Of a stretch of 64,000 nucleotides of DNA, positions 11,460 through 23,240 are shown piece after piece. Position 1 is the first letter of the stretch; every line of letters begins with the position of its first letter. Location of the stretch: contig NC_080572.1 in the NCBI RefSeq assembly GCF_030247185.1, positions 40,277,383 through 40,341,382 on the forward strand, in the 5' to 3' direction. This DNA is from Malaya genurostris. Its lineage: Eukaryota > Arthropoda > Insecta > Diptera > Culicidae. A program made the position numbers and the translations under genes. The notes beneath the pieces are model-generated. The model saw only the letters and a list, made by a program, of their open reading frames with translations, made no database searches and had not been told where the DNA came from.

Positions 11460-12600
11460 CCTAATTTATTGAACGAAACTATCAATATGCTATAAGGATT
11501 CGTTTTTAGCATTTAGAAGGGTCTACGACATTAAACTCTGGAACATTTTTCGCAAAAACAAAGAAATCATGTTATCTGTGTGAATTTCACACAGCGAAAA
11601 GTGCAAAAATCTAACTAAGCTGTTCTAGATTTGCACTAAACTGAGGATATTTCCTTTCGATTTGCGAACAACAAATCCAAATAGTTCTTCAGAAAACTTT
11701 TAGAGCCATTAGAACGGCTGATTTCATGTAATGCTCTCCACCGTTGTATTTTCATCCATGCAAATGACTGGCAGCTGTGACGTAATCGCTCTTGTCGGAA
11801 GCGAAACTAGCTTTGCAAACGGCACAAAATACATCTGCTCGCAGTGGCGATAGAATCCAAACTGATTCAATTTTTGTTAGGAGCTTTCTTTTATGTGATT
11901 TCGTTTGTAGCTTTTTCACTAATGGGCGGTCCTAACGACTATAAAAATAGCCGCATACAGAATTTTAATGTCGATTATTTCATTTCGGATTTGCATAATT
12001 TATTGAAAGAAACTATCAATATGCTGTAGGGGATCGTTTCTAGCATTCAGAAGGACCAAATTGTGGAACTCACTACGATATTCACCACTTTTCGGAACAT
12101 TTTTCTCGAACGATTTGTTGTACAGCAGCAGATATTTTGTTCTCTTCCTCAGAACGCGTTCTGAATGGCTGATGTTGACATGAGTCAAATGAGATAGGTT
12201 TTTCAATATTGTACTATTGAAATACTTCAATGCTTTTGCTAAACACGATTAAGTTGAAAAATTTCGATTCTATTGGTAGTAAGATTATATAAATCCTTTT
12301 ACAGATCACTGAGCTATGAGCTTTCAAAATACGAGAAAGGTAAACGCGTCTTATGAATTATCCTCCTTGATACTCGTTAATACCAAACATTCAAGAAAAA
12401 ATTAATTTTGAACTATTTGAGATTACGTCACACAACTGAAAATTTTATCATAAAATTGTGATCATATTTCCGATGGCATGTAGTAAAAATTATGTTGATT
12501 CGTTAGATACAACAAGAGATATTCACGATCAAAAACTTATCACTCTCTCAGAGGGTAAATTTTGAAAAGGCACCCCATAGTAAAGTAAGTCGTATTCACG
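11460..12600 (+). repeat. Repeat C, about two tandem 0.54-kb units (one partial)
   Basis: The phrase 'gaaactatcaatatgct' occurs at about 11474 and again near 12008, giving a period of about 535 bp. Each unit has a perfect palindrome (ctgtgtgaatttcacacag, 11576-11594), a CRE-like TGACGTAA (about 11778), and TATAAAAATAGCCGC (about 11940). The second unit is cut short and is followed by a distinct terminal block ending 'ggcaccccatagtaaagtaa'. A second locus at 39551-40890 has the same parts in the same order. The 61-codon frame at 11844-12029 is part of the repeat, not a gene. Confidence 0.8.
11937..11955 (+). promoter_or_regulatory. TATA-like box inside Repeat C
   Basis: CGACTATAAAAATAGCCGC lies about 160 bp after a CRE-like TGACGTAA, and both are preserved in the first unit at 39551-40120. 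Conservation between loci suggests a promoter carried by the repeat; transcription is not shown. Confidence 0.4.
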
Positions 12601-13296
12601 ACAAAACAGCCTGAGGTTATGAGAAGGGTCCAGTCATACTTGATTTAACACATTGGATGACAAATTTAACATTAGAACACTTATGAAACGCATTGTACGA
12701 TAAGCAAATTATTCTAAATGGCTCATGCCTTCTGTATAATGTGATAATATGATAATACGATAATACGTACAATTAGAACCCATACATACTTTCACTACAA
12801 ATAAAACTTGAGAATAAGTTTTTTTCAATTCGGAAGTTGCGATATGTAATAAACACTAACGATCTTAACAGTCATTGTCAACTAAACTGAGTGGGAAGAC
12901 ATGGGTATTGGATAAAGATCTATGCACGCAGTGACAGAATCAAACGGGAAGAATTAATAGAGATGAATATGGATCAAATTAGAAAATGTATTACAATGTG
13001 TCAAAATCATAATACTATTAGAGCTATATCATTCAAATGGGTATAAAATACTGTACTGCTCGATATGATGAAGAGTTGAAGAGATTAGTAAATTCGACTA
13101 GTTCTTCAACGCTACGAAATTCTCGATGATATCAATCATACACCACAACTGAGCGGAAGAGACGTTGTCGTGTAATTTACTATGGGGCGCCTTTTCAAAA
13201 TTTACCTTGTACAAGAATGGGCAGAACTTTATCACGAATATCTCTTGATGAACTTATCCCAACAACACAATTTTTTCTACAAGATATCAGAAATAT
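12462..13296. repeat. inverted pair of the Repeat C terminal block
   Basis: The terminal block at 12462-12596 (ending 'caccccatagtaaa') reappears in reverse complement at about 13161-13296 ('tttactatggggcgcc', 'gaatatctcttgatgaa', 'atttttctacaagatatcag'). Arms are about 135 bp with roughly 565 bp between them. The spacer holds nothing recognisable. Confidence 0.65.
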
Positions 13297-13405
13297 GATC
13301 AGGAATTTGTGATTAAATCTTCAACATCATGAGAAAACCATAAATAATTAAAAACCAAAGTTTTCTATAACTTTTGGAAATAATGAGGAAATTCATCATG
13401 CTTGC

Positions 13406-14430
13406 TTGCCTTTTTCGCACCCGGACGACGGTTATGAGGTAGTCAAGCACACATCAGTTCCGCCTTTCTACCTTAAGGGCTTTTCACCGAATCTACGCTC
13501 GGATTTCAACAAGCTGATCAGCAAAGGACTACAGACAACAATCCGTTCATGTACTGAAGGCTACAAAATAACTGTTCCGGCTTTGAACCACTACAAAGCA
13601 GTGGAATGTTACCTGAAGCAGACAAAAGCGGAATACTTCACACACGATATTGCCGCGAACAAACCTATGAAGGTTGTACTTCGAGGACTACCCGACATGA
13701 TGTAAGCCAAAGCAGGCACTGTCGGAGGCTGGACTAAAGCCTGTGATGGTGTTTAAAATGAAACGACACAACACGGACAATCGAAAGTATCGAGATCAAC
13801 TGTACTTGGTTCATCTGGAGAAGGGCTCCATCACCATCAGTAAACTGGAAACGATAAAATCGTTATTTCATATAATCATCGAATGGCAAAAGTATAAACC
13901 GGTATATCGGGATGTCACACAGTGCACGAACTGTTTGAACTACGGCCATGCAGCGAGAAATTGCCACATGAAAAGTCGGTGCGGGAAATGTGCCGAATTA
14001 CACAATACCAACGATTCCCCACTAAATGACATTGCTGTAGAATGTATGAACTGTGATGGCGACCATCCATCTACCAGCGAATCGTGTCCCAAACGTTCTG
14101 AGTTCACAAAAATTCGACAACAGGCGTCTCGTAAACAATCAACGCGCAAGAATGTTCCACAGAAGGATGGAATTAATTTCCAAATGTTCCACCACTTCCT
14201 CACAGCAAACCAAAATATTTAGCCACTGGATCGCAAAAAGAATCTTCCTCAAAAATCCCTTCAGGATATTGCCCCATCAACCACAAGCAAAGGATGACTC
14301 TGGTGACTTATTCTCTGCTGAACAACTGATCGTAATTTTTGAAACAATAACAACAAAACTACGAAACTGCAGTACGCGGTTAGATCAAATCAACGCCTTA
14401 GGCAAATTCATCATCGAATATGCAATATAA
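13406..14430 (+). pseudogene. J1 ORF1 (gag-like, PRE_C2HC type)
   Basis: Three overlapping frames together cover the C-terminal two-thirds of a Jockey ORF1. The first (13406-13705, to a TAA) has the segment 'PPFYLKGFSPNLRSDFNKL', typical of the domain before the knuckles. The second (13743-14222) carries the knuckle CTNCLNYGHAARNC (about 13923-13964) and two partial ones (CGKCAELH, CMNCDGDH). The third closes with 'LFSAEQLIVIFETITTKL' and a stop at 14428-14430. It would bind the element RNA. The N-terminus is absent, and the first visible in-frame residues do not begin with an ATG. Confidence 0.88.
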
Positions 14431-17023
14431 TGAGTTGGTGGTAGTAAATTGGAATGCTTGCTCACTCAGGACCAAAACTGCTGAGTTATGCGACTTTCTT
14501 CAAGAGAAGAATGCCGATATTGCTATTTTAACTGAAACTCATCTTAAACCGGAAATTTCTATTTTTATTTCCAATTACAGGATTCACAGGCTCGACAGGA
14601 CAACTGCCAGGGGAGGGGGAGTTGCCATTGCCATTAAACGATCCATTCAGCATAGGCTTATGTCAGCCTTTAAATTGCAACTTATAGAAGCCATCGGAAT
14701 TGAGATTACAACGACGATGGGACCCATCATCATCATTGCAGCGTACTGCCCCAAGCAAACCAATCTTCGTACCATGTGCATCATTGAAGCGAGATCTAGC
14801 TATGCTCACTCGACGACAGAACAAATTCATCATTGCTGGGGACCTGAACGCACGACATGAGCTGTGGGGATACAAAAGACAGAATCGAAACGGATTCGTA
14901 CTTGCCGAAGATTACGAAGCTGGACAGTACAATATCCTCGCTCCGGATGAACCAACACGACTTTCCAGATCGGGAGTTCATTCCATTTTGGATATATATT
15001 CATCAGCAACATCGCCATAGACAGCTCTCCGGTTGTGTTCAACGAGCTCACTTCTGACCACTTTCCAGTAATATTGACGTTGGGATCTTCACCAGAAACA
15101 GTGCCTATTCAACCTCGGAGGAACTATTATCGCACCGACTGGGTCCAATTTCAACAAATCGTCGACCAACTTATTAATATCGATTTGCCACTAGATTCCC
15201 CGATGGAAATCGATGCGGCCCTATCTTCCTTCCAGCATTCAATCGCAGTCGCTCGTAATAGGACGGTTCCAGTACAACATATACCGAGTTCCTCTCTTCA
15301 AATTGACAGTGTCACCAAGAAACTCATCCGACTTTGAAATATCTACCGGAGGCAGTATCAACGAACTGGCATCCTAGATAAGAAGACCTCTTATAACAAC
15401 TTAACTAGAATAATCCAGAAAAAGATAACTGAGCTTCGTAACAGGAACTTCCAGCAAAAGCTTCGAGAAATTCTCCCACATTCAAAGCCCTTCTGGTCCT
15501 TAACGAAGGTGCTTAAAAAAAACCGAAGCCTATTCCTCCTCTGATGTCACCCCAGGACGCAGCTGAAAGAATACCTTTAATCACACCAGTAGAGAAGCAA
15601 ATGCGCTAGGCCAGCAGTTTGTGTGTTCTCACAATTCAGGACTCAACATTGTTAGTCCACATGAAGGAGCCGTTACTGATAGCGTAGCTGAGGTTGACCA
15701 ATCAGACAGCTTGGTTCCGGAGGAAAGTAGAGTCACTGCGAATGAGCTGATGGCTATTGTGAAAAAATCCAATAATATGAAGGCCCCCGGTTTCGACAAC
15801 ACACTCAACATTGAGCTGAAACATTTGAGAAGCTTGGCTACTTTTCTTCAATGTGGAAATTAGCTAAAGTTATCCCAGTTTTGAAACCGGGGAAAGATCC
15901 TTCCTTTTCCAAGAGCTATCGGCCCATCAACTTACTCTCTGCCCTATCCAAGCTGTTAGAAAAGTCAATACAAAGGCGAATTCTTGCTTTCGCTGATGAA
16001 CAAGATATATTACTGGAAGAACAGTTTGGGTTCCGGAAAGGAAGATCCACCATCCACCAACTCACAAGAGTTAACAACGTCATCTAGCAAAACAAATCAG
16101 TGTCCGAAACGACTGCCATGGAAATATTGGATATTGAAAAGGCATTCGATAATGTGTGGCACGATGGCCTGGTGTTTAAACTGCATCGGTATAATTTTCC
16201 CATGTATCTTATTAAAATTATCAAAAATTATCTTGCAGATAGAGAATTCCAGGTTTCTCTGAATAATGCACTTTCAGAAAGATTTACTATTCCTGCTGGT
16301 GTACCCCAAGGAAGTATCCTAGGTCCCATCCTATACAACATTTTTACATCAGACATCCCACCTCTTCCGGGTGGTGGTGTTCTGTCTCAATTTGCTGATG
16401 ATACTGCCATTCATTAATGCTCTGAAGAATAACTTAAAGATAGGTCTGGACGCTCTAACTGAATATTTTACAAGATGGAAATTTGTGATCAATGCAGCAA
16501 AAACCCAGGTCATCTTGTTTCCACATTCAAGATCTTCAAAACTTGTTCCATCAGACGAATGCCGAATACTATTCGGTGATGAGGTCATCCAATGGTCCGA
16601 CGAAGTTATCTATCTAGGACTCACCTTTGACAGACATCTGATATTCAGGTCACATGTTGACAAAATCGTTCAAAAATGCAGCATACTCATTAGGTCTCTG
16701 TATTCGTTGATTTGTAGAACATCTGAACTGTGCCTGAAGAATCAGATGGCTGTCTATAAATAAATCATCTACCCAGCAATTGAATACGCAGTCCCTGTTT
16801 GGCGAGGTATGCACGAACGCACAAAATTAGGCTTCAGCGCATTCAAAGTAAGACCTTAAAAATGATTCTACATCTACCCCCTTGGACAAGGACTAGTGAA
16901 GTACATGAGATGCCCTCCCTGGATATACTAGAACAAAAATTCGAACAATACTGCACGAAATTTGAAGAGAAGTGTTCAATCTTTGTAATACAAATAATTC
17001 AAAATTTGTACGTATTAGGTTAG
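14420..17023 (+). pseudogene. J1 ORF2 (AP endonuclease + reverse transcriptase)
   Basis: Starts with ATG at 14420, overlapping the ORF1 stop by 11 bp. Endonuclease hallmarks are all visible but lie in different frames: VVNWNACSLRTK, ILTETHLKPE, AGDLNARHELWGYK (about 14835) and SDHFPVIL (about 15053). Reverse transcriptase motifs: KAPGFDN (about 15780), SYRPINLLSALSKLLEK, FGFRKGRSTIHQL, DIEKAFDNVWHDGL, GVPQGSILGPILY and the catalytic FADD (16391-16402). The thumb region includes EVIYLGLTFDRHLIFRSHVD. Lesions include stops at 15335-15337, 16085-16087, 16415-16417 and 16761-16763, plus frameshifts near 14790, 15020, 15520, 15850 and 16420. Confidence 0.93.
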
Positions 17024-17080
17024 GGATAGTTATAAGTAGGTATATATTTTATTAATAAATAAAACAAATATTATGATTAA

Positions 17081-17479
17081 ATATTAGTATGTAAAACAAG
17101 AGTAACTAAAACACCTGTTATTAGTAACGAATCTTATGAACAACATAGATGAAAGGCCAAAGGTTCAAAACACTTGTACTGTAAAACGTTGATGTATTAC
17201 ACAAAAATAAGATTAATAAACAGATATTTATGCAAATGCAAAAAAAATGAAAATCGTTCATATCTTCTACTGCTTTAGATATAACTGGATGTCGAGGTGA
17301 GGTTCTCCCAACATCAGTAAGAACAAACCAAGTATAAAACCTCAAACGCTTAGGTTGTGCTTTCATTTAGGCGAGTAGTTAAATTTAACTAAAACTGTGG
17401 CCAATTTCAAAATCTGACGGACGGAAACTAGCAATAATTTCAACTAAAGAAATAATATTAGAATTCTCATTGCAAGATT
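17081..17479. other. no gene; partial Repeat B trace
   Basis: Contains 'ataactggatgtcgaggtga' at about 17279, a diverged Repeat B core. Otherwise featureless. Confidence 0.45.
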
Positions 17480-17615
17480 TTTTTCAGTGTCGGAAAATAA
17501 CAATCGATCTGTCAAAAATAACCAGGCTCTCGGGCAGGGTTATTTTTGACAACATCAAATCAACAGCTCGAGTATCAGATTTCAACCAACAATTAAAATT
17601 AACCGCGAAATGGTT
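17480..17615 (+). repeat. Repeat D copy with hairpin
   Basis: Shares 'cagtgtcggaaaataac', a hairpin and 'cagatttcaaccaacaatta' with 38505-38645. The hairpin is TGTCAAAAATAACC (17510-17523) pairing perfectly with GGTTATTTTTGACA (17538-17551) across a 14-nt loop. Confidence 0.8.
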
Positions 17616-17639
17616 CACAGCCTTAGACTTCGATCGTCA

Positions 17640-18124
17640 GGTGGAGCAGTCGGCAATGAAAGCAGACCTTTTGCGTGGTATAAAGCCTCAAACGCTTAGG
17701 TCGTGCTTTTATTTGGACTTCAATCGTCGGTACGAGAATTTAGTTTCAAAATTATGTTTCAGGAGCTTAGTTCCAGAATACAGGTTATAGAATTTAGAAC
17801 CTGCATGTTGGAACTGGATTCCGGTACTGAATTCAGTTTCGAAACTAGTTCAAAATCTAAATTGCAATTGAATTCTGAATGTAGTTCTTGAACCCAGGTC
17901 CAGTTCATAATTTCTGAATTCTTTGCGTCGGTTCTTTTTTGAACCATTAACATATTCCCAAAGAACTATGCGAAATTTTACTTTACTGTCTTATATACGG
18001 TCCTTTTTTCAACCAGTTGGAGTTCCTAGCTGTTGTAGGAACTTTCTATTAATTTACTTTATAACATGCATAGCACCGACTCAGTTTATGTGCATCGATT
18101 CAAATGCTAGTAGTGAAAGCTGGC
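17640..18124. other. low-complexity GAATTC/GGAAC-type sequence, no gene
   Basis: From about 17760 to 17920 the sequence cycles through 'ttccggtactgaattcag'-like words. A longer stretch of the same style lies at 54700-55320. The rest is featureless. Confidence 0.45.
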
Positions 18125-18245
18125 ATAATTAAAACAAGTGATCAACTAATTGATATTCGAAAGTAAGAAGAAAGCGTTTCAGTTATATTCGTATTCACGA
18201 CATCCAGTTATGTCTGTGACATTACACACTCGTACTTTTTTGTGT
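18125..18245 (+). repeat. Repeat B copy
   Basis: 'gatcaactaattgatattcg', then 'cgtattcacgacatccagtt' and 'atgtctgtgacattacacac'. Same parts as 8905-9005 in opposite orientation. Confidence 0.8.
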
Positions 18246-20443
18246 TGAACATTACAAATAACGCAAACTTAATTTACGTCATTAGTCGATTTACCAGCCC
18301 CCGATGATAACGTAAATGGAGGCTTGGGTGTCTTCTGATCAACAAAAAAATATCTGTACTGAAGAAATTCATAACTGTATTGCAACTGGGAAATAATGAT
18401 TGCGATATTTTCGATGCACGTAGGGTGATCAATATGAAAAATAATATTTTTTGAATACTATCCAATCCCTGCTCTGTTGATTAGTGAATAGAAAGCACGT
18501 TGAATTTGACAAATTATTATTTAGACATTTTTGGTGAACGTAGGGCGTTTCATTATGAAAAATATGTAACATTTTTGACTATCACAAAAATGATGTTTCG
18601 TTGATTAGGGGAAAAATGTAATACCTGATGCTAAAGAAGCAGCTGAGTACTGAATATTCACATTATGTCTGGAGTGTATAATCATCTATGGAAACTCAAC
18701 GACGAAGATACACATTGTTTTGTCAAAGTGAGCTGTCTTTTTGGTTAACAAAAATGTTTCAGCCGGTGTGTAAGCTGCTCATTAGTGGAGCCCCGATTAA
18801 CAGAACTTATCCGGATGCTATCAAAATTGCATCTGATCTTGATATTTAAATCAAAATAAATTGATGAAATTAAATACAATGAATATAGGAATTACTGAGG
18901 AACGTTATCAGTTTCTAAATTTGGGCCATCATTTCAAAGTCAAATTCCAAAGTTTTATTTTCATAAAGTATTTTTAATTGTGTGAAATAAAAAATTGTTC
19001 GTATTACTGCGCTAGGGTTGTTTAGACTCTTTTTGGAAAATATTTTTCCTATATTTTACCTAAAATATAACGGTCCTTGTTATAATATTGAGACTTATTA
19101 AAATCTTAATACAATCTGAATGTTTGTTACTGATTTGGAATCATATTTATAACTTAATGAGATGTAAGTACCATAGTCAGATACAATTTTTAGAGCATCC
19201 TGTTATGATCTGTTGGTCGAGCATAGTGATGTTGAACGGGATGAGATATTCCCCATACTCAGGATATTATGATAATTTCGCAACACCGCTCAGCAGCGAT
19301 AATGTTGTCCTGATATCAGTATCAGAAAATCTAAAGATTATCGTCATCATTTTCGGTGATGATTGTATAAACGATAATCACGGACGATTATTTTCTGTAA
19401 TGATAACTGACTTTAGATTTTTTGAAAATAATAATACTAGCACTGCTCACAATTCGCAATAAAAGTGTATTCGGGACTCTCGAGGACTCTATCGTAGTAA
19501 CGTTATTTCGATCCAACTTAGATAAATTCAGTGAAGCCTCAATACTATTTAACCATGTGGGAATCTTGGCTTCGATCGGAAATTACAAGAGCATTGAATA
19601 TGTTTGTATTTCATCATCACTCTCGTTCAAAAGTACCGATAGTTCCAAGTAAAATCAGTTTTGCTTATTCTAGAATCAACCTACAGAAATTGAACGGGTC
19701 GACTGCCCTATATGTAGGGAAATTGGTCCAATAATCGTCGAATCTATGAATTATTATTTTACTGATTGCTTTGTCCACAATCTACGGATTTAGATGTAAT
19801 CGAAATCAATATCTTCACTTCGGCTCTTGTAAAATGTTAGGGAAAATGCTAAACTGTTTTGCTATAGCGATGAAGAAGTTCAAAGTAAGTGCATCAAGTT
19901 TCTTCTTATCATGTAAGTCAATGCATCGAACAGAGCAGCAAATCTCACTCTAACTAATGACTTACTCAATATATTGGATGAAATGTGGAACCGAGACGAT
20001 TGAGAGTACGGCTACGCTACATTTTCAATGCTTCCATTATTATTTTGACTCGGTTTATGTTTTCAATCGATTTAAACAGCATTACAATCGTAAAAGAGTA
20101 GGGCAATATTATTGAAAGGTTTGGAAAGCTACCAATCAAGTACAATCAAACTATGCTATTGGCATCAATTTTTTGCCGTTTCCCGTTTGATTCTCAATTT
20201 ACACGCTTCCTACAGAAACGATCTACCTGGTTTGAGGTGCATATCCTCACTTATACGACTGCAATCTAGTTCGGAGTGGCCAGTAACGCAGGGAATAATC
20301 AGATATGACCAAATATTGTACATAATTGAATTTTTTGGTCTTATTGATATCTTGCAACTGTTATATCCATGAAAAATGTCATTTCATCCAAAGATTACTG
20401 ATTTTTTTAAAGAAATATTTGTGTAAAGAAACACATAAACAGT
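18246..20443. other. intergenic, nothing recognised
   Basis: No frame with domain content. A small imperfect palindrome, aaaatctaaag/ctttagatttt, spans 19328-19424. Open frames at 19088-19462 and 20112-20372 are AT-driven and unsupported. Confidence 0.55.
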
Positions 20444-21087
20444 AAACGATAAACGATAAACGATAAACGATAAACGATAAACGATAAACGATAAACGATA
20501 AACGATAAACGATAAACGATAAACGATAAACGATAAACGATAAACGATAAACGATAAACGATAAACGATAAACGATAAACGATAAACGATAAACGATAAA
20601 CGATAAACGATAAACGATAAACGATAAACGATAAACGATAAACGATAAACGATAAACGATAAACGATAAACGATAAACGATAAACGATAAACGATAAACG
20701 ATAAACGATAAACGATGAACGATAAACGATAAACGATAAACGATAAACGATAAACGATAAACGATAAACGATAAACGATAAACGATAAACGATAAACGAT
20801 AAACGATAAACGATAAACGATAAACGATAAACGATAAACGATAAACGATAAACGATAAACGATAAACGATAAACGATAAACGATAAACGATAAACGATAA
20901 ACGATAAACGATAAACGATAAACGATAAACGATAAACGATAAACGATAAACGATAAACGATAAACGATAAACGATAAACGATAAACGATAAACGATAAAC
21001 GATAAACGATAAACGATAAACGATAAACGATAAACGATAAACGATAAACGATAAACGATAAACGATAAACGATAAATGATAAACGAT
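20444..21087. repeat. heptanucleotide satellite (AAACGAT)92
   Basis: 644 bp, exactly 92 units of AAACGAT in constant phase. I see only two variant units (GAACGAT near 20708 and AAATGAT at 21074). Because 7 is not a multiple of 3, every minus-strand frame reads a 7-residue repeat RLSFIVY, which explains the two long open frames there. This near-perfect homogeneity implies recent expansion or ongoing turnover. Confidence 0.97.
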
Positions 21088-21108
21088 TACGATTTTTTCT
21101 TGGGAATA

Positions 21109-21855
21109 AAGACTGCCCCAGACAGTATGGACGCAACCAAAAACCGCTGCCATTTCGCAATGGTTCAGAATCTGTCAATTTTTATGGCTGCGTCCTGTTG
21201 TTTATACTCTTCTCTAACCACTTGTGCAATTGTTTATTCGTTTTTATTAGTTTGTTTCGAAATGCGTGGACTTTCAGCAGAACAACGTCGAAAAATTGTG
21301 TACAAATAGTGCACAGAACGCGGACTGTCACTGAGAAAGATAGCAAAAATGGAAGGAGTAAGTGAAAAAGCCGTGCGAAATGCAATCAGGAAGTTCGGTA
21401 AGGATAACACCTTTGAGGATAAATCGAAAAAAATGGTCCTGCTAACCCTCAGTTGGATAAACATATACTGAAGGTGTTCGAGCAAAAGAAGGAGGTTTCA
21501 GTTCGGAATGTGGCCAAAAAGTGGGCACTTCGAAGTCAAATGTTCTTCGTGCTAAAGAACGTTTGAATCTTCGAACCTATAAGAAGCAAAAAGAACCAAA
21601 ACGTAGTCCGAAACAAGAAGGATCGATCAGGCCTAGGGTTCGAAAGCTGTACAATACGATTCTTGCTGGAAATTTGAACTGCATAATCATGGACGACGAA
21701 ACCTACGTTAAACTCGATTACAAATCCTTGCCGGGACCACAATATTACACATTGCGGAAAGGGCAATTTGATAATCGAATAAAATATGAATATCTAACGC
21801 TTGTGAATTATTTACAGCGAAATCAAAGTGCGTCCACACTTTCTGGGACAGTCTT
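21109..21855 (+). mobile_element. ITmD37E-like Tc1/mariner transposon, internally deleted
   Basis: Ends are AAGACTGCCCCAGACAGTAT (left) and, reverse-complemented, AAGACTGTCCCAGAAAGTGT (right), forming TIRs of about 28 bp. TA duplications sit at 21107-21108 and 21856-21857. At 747 bp it is much shorter than a complete element (about 1.3 kb, from memory), because the second half of the transposase gene is missing. The heptamer satellite stops 20 bp before the left TA. Confidence 0.9.
21190..21765 (+). pseudogene. DD37E-type transposase, N-terminal half
   Basis: Frames in succession encode 'MRGLSAEQRRKIVYK', a stop at 21307-21309, then a helix-turn-helix region (SLRKIAKMEGVSEKAVRNAI), 'KEVSVRNVAKK', 'GTSKSNVLRAKERLNLRTYK', and the first catalytic aspartate block, IIMDDETYVKLDYKSLPG (about 21685). 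The MDDETYVK signature points to the mosquito DD37E group of Tc1/mariner transposases. The second D and the E are lost with the internal deletion. Frameshifts lie near 21430 and 21519. Confidence 0.85.
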
Positions 21856-22089
21856 TATATCCGAAGACCTAAAGTTTCAGAAACTAGAAAAAACTGACAC
21901 TATCGCACTCACCGACTGCTGCGACTCAACTGAGTAGACGGTCAAAGGTGACATTTTTACCCCGGTTTCCCCTGCTCCAAACTTCACTGATTTCTGCAGT
22001 CACTCTAATTTGAAAGTGAATCGCGTACAAAACATTAATCACACCAACCTGCAATTTTTTCTTTTGTTCATATTTTTTTTCATTTCCAG

Positions 22090-22347
22090 CCCACCGTTCC
22101 GATGCAGCCAGCAGTCCGACGGCGGATGTCGCGCCACGGTTCGGTGCTGATCGAAACCACACCGAGACAAATTCCGTGGGACCTCATCGACCGGCTGCTG
22201 CTGCCGATCATCGGTTGTCACGCGGCCGCCATCATCGTTTCCAACGTGCTGAGTTTTCTCGGTATCTGCCAATTGTCCTCGTTTCCGCTGTTCTTCTTCT
22301 TTTCCATCCTGGTGGTCAGTGCGGCGATTGGCTTTCACAGCCTTAAG
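22090..22347 (+). CDS. coding exon of an unrecognised small membrane protein
   Basis: A GC-rich island in AT-rich DNA with an acceptor (polypyrimidine tract, 'catttccag' to 22089) and a donor (AAG|gtaagt at 22348). ATG at 22102 opens 82 codons in phase 0 to the donor. The protein starts basic (MQPAVRRRMSRHG), then 'LIETTPRQIPWDLIDRLL', a hydrophobic segment (about residues 31-53) and a second one rich in Phe (about 59-80). It looks like a two-pass membrane protein with cytosolic N-terminus. A possible downstream acceptor ('aacag' at 22482) would add PIPN and stop, giving 86 residues; reading through the intron instead gives 113. The 12 nt before the ATG imply an upstream 5' UTR exon. I do not recognise the family. 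Codon choice, unlike that of its neighbours, supports a real gene. Confidence 0.6.
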
Positions 22348-23240
22348 GTAAGTAGCACGAAGATAATGACTAAGGACGGGAAAGTTCAATCACCTGTTGG
22401 TCCCGAGGCTACTTGCAATTGGTTTCCGAAACGACTGAGATAAATTTCAAATGTGAAATCGCGTAACCAACTGACATAACAGCCAATCCCCAACTGAATG
22501 TTCCTGCTCAATGCATGGCTGTTGCGCTTTACGATCGGCATCCTACCAAAGGTCATGCCAAACATCAATGGATTAATGGTGCACCCTCGAAATGAAACCA
22601 AATCCTACTTTATCAAGTCTCCCGAAACGACCGGATCGGGTCATCCCTGGGACTAGAGGATGTGGACGGCGAAGTAGACAATGTGCTTCATTCTGTTCTC
22701 CGGTTGAATGATTCTCGAGAGCAGCAACGAGCGGTGAAATGTTTTCCGCTCGTGGATGTTTGTTTTAAGTTTAAAGGGAAGAATGGTTCAAAACAACTCC
22801 ATTCCTTTCATTGAAACCTTTCGGATATACACGGAAACACCCTTGACCCCATCCAACCACAGCTCGCATGTTATGAAAAACTGATAATGGGTCGTAAAAT
22901 TTTACGATCATGCATGCACCGAAGCGACAACCAACTGGTACTTATTCGCGCTCCGCGTGTCCTCTGGTGGCGGAGAAGGTGCAAACAAATGGGGAGGATG
23001 CTTTCGCGTGTTGTCGAGATATTTACTTTGTGCGCTTGCCGATCGTTGGTTAGATTTTTATGTATACATATTTTTTGTAACAATTTGTAGTTCTGCCACA
23101 ATACACCGCACAGGACGAGCCACGCTTTGTCATAAAGCATGGGACGCCCCCATCAAAGCAAACGCGAATTGCTGCAATGAATCCATAAATATGCATTTAC
23201 TACCAAGCTCAATAAAAATGTGCGTAATTAGCAACGAAGT
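22348..23240 (+). other. intron and possible 3' part of the small membrane-protein gene
   Basis: Contains a candidate acceptor at about 22482. A frame at 22498-22656 (MFLLNAWLLRFTIGILPK..) is open but preceded in frame by TGA, so it cannot simply join the exon at phase 0. AATAAA occurs at about 23209. Moderately GC-rich to about 23060, consistent with transcribed host sequence; the exon structure is unresolved. Confidence 0.35.

Larger units (their letters stand above)
13406..17080 (+). mobile_element. Jockey-clade non-LTR retrotransposon, decayed (copy J1)
   Basis: A two-ORF LINE in order: gag-like ORF1 with zinc knuckles, then ORF2 with an endonuclease followed by reverse transcriptase, then a short 3' UTR ('ttaggttagggatagttata') ending in an AT-rich tail near 17080. 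It is 5' truncated inside ORF1. At least eight frameshifts or stops disrupt the frames, so it is inactive. Confidence 0.93.

Noticed and set aside
20384..21178. Two overlapping minus-strand frames of about 250-264 codons with repeated RLSFIVY
   Set aside because: Pure translation of the AAACGAT heptamer; all three frames read the same 7-residue repeat, so it is not evidence of a protein.
22386..22601. Minus-strand 71-codon frame opposite the small membrane-protein gene
   Set aside because: Shadow of GC-rich plus-strand sequence; no acceptor or donor on that strand.
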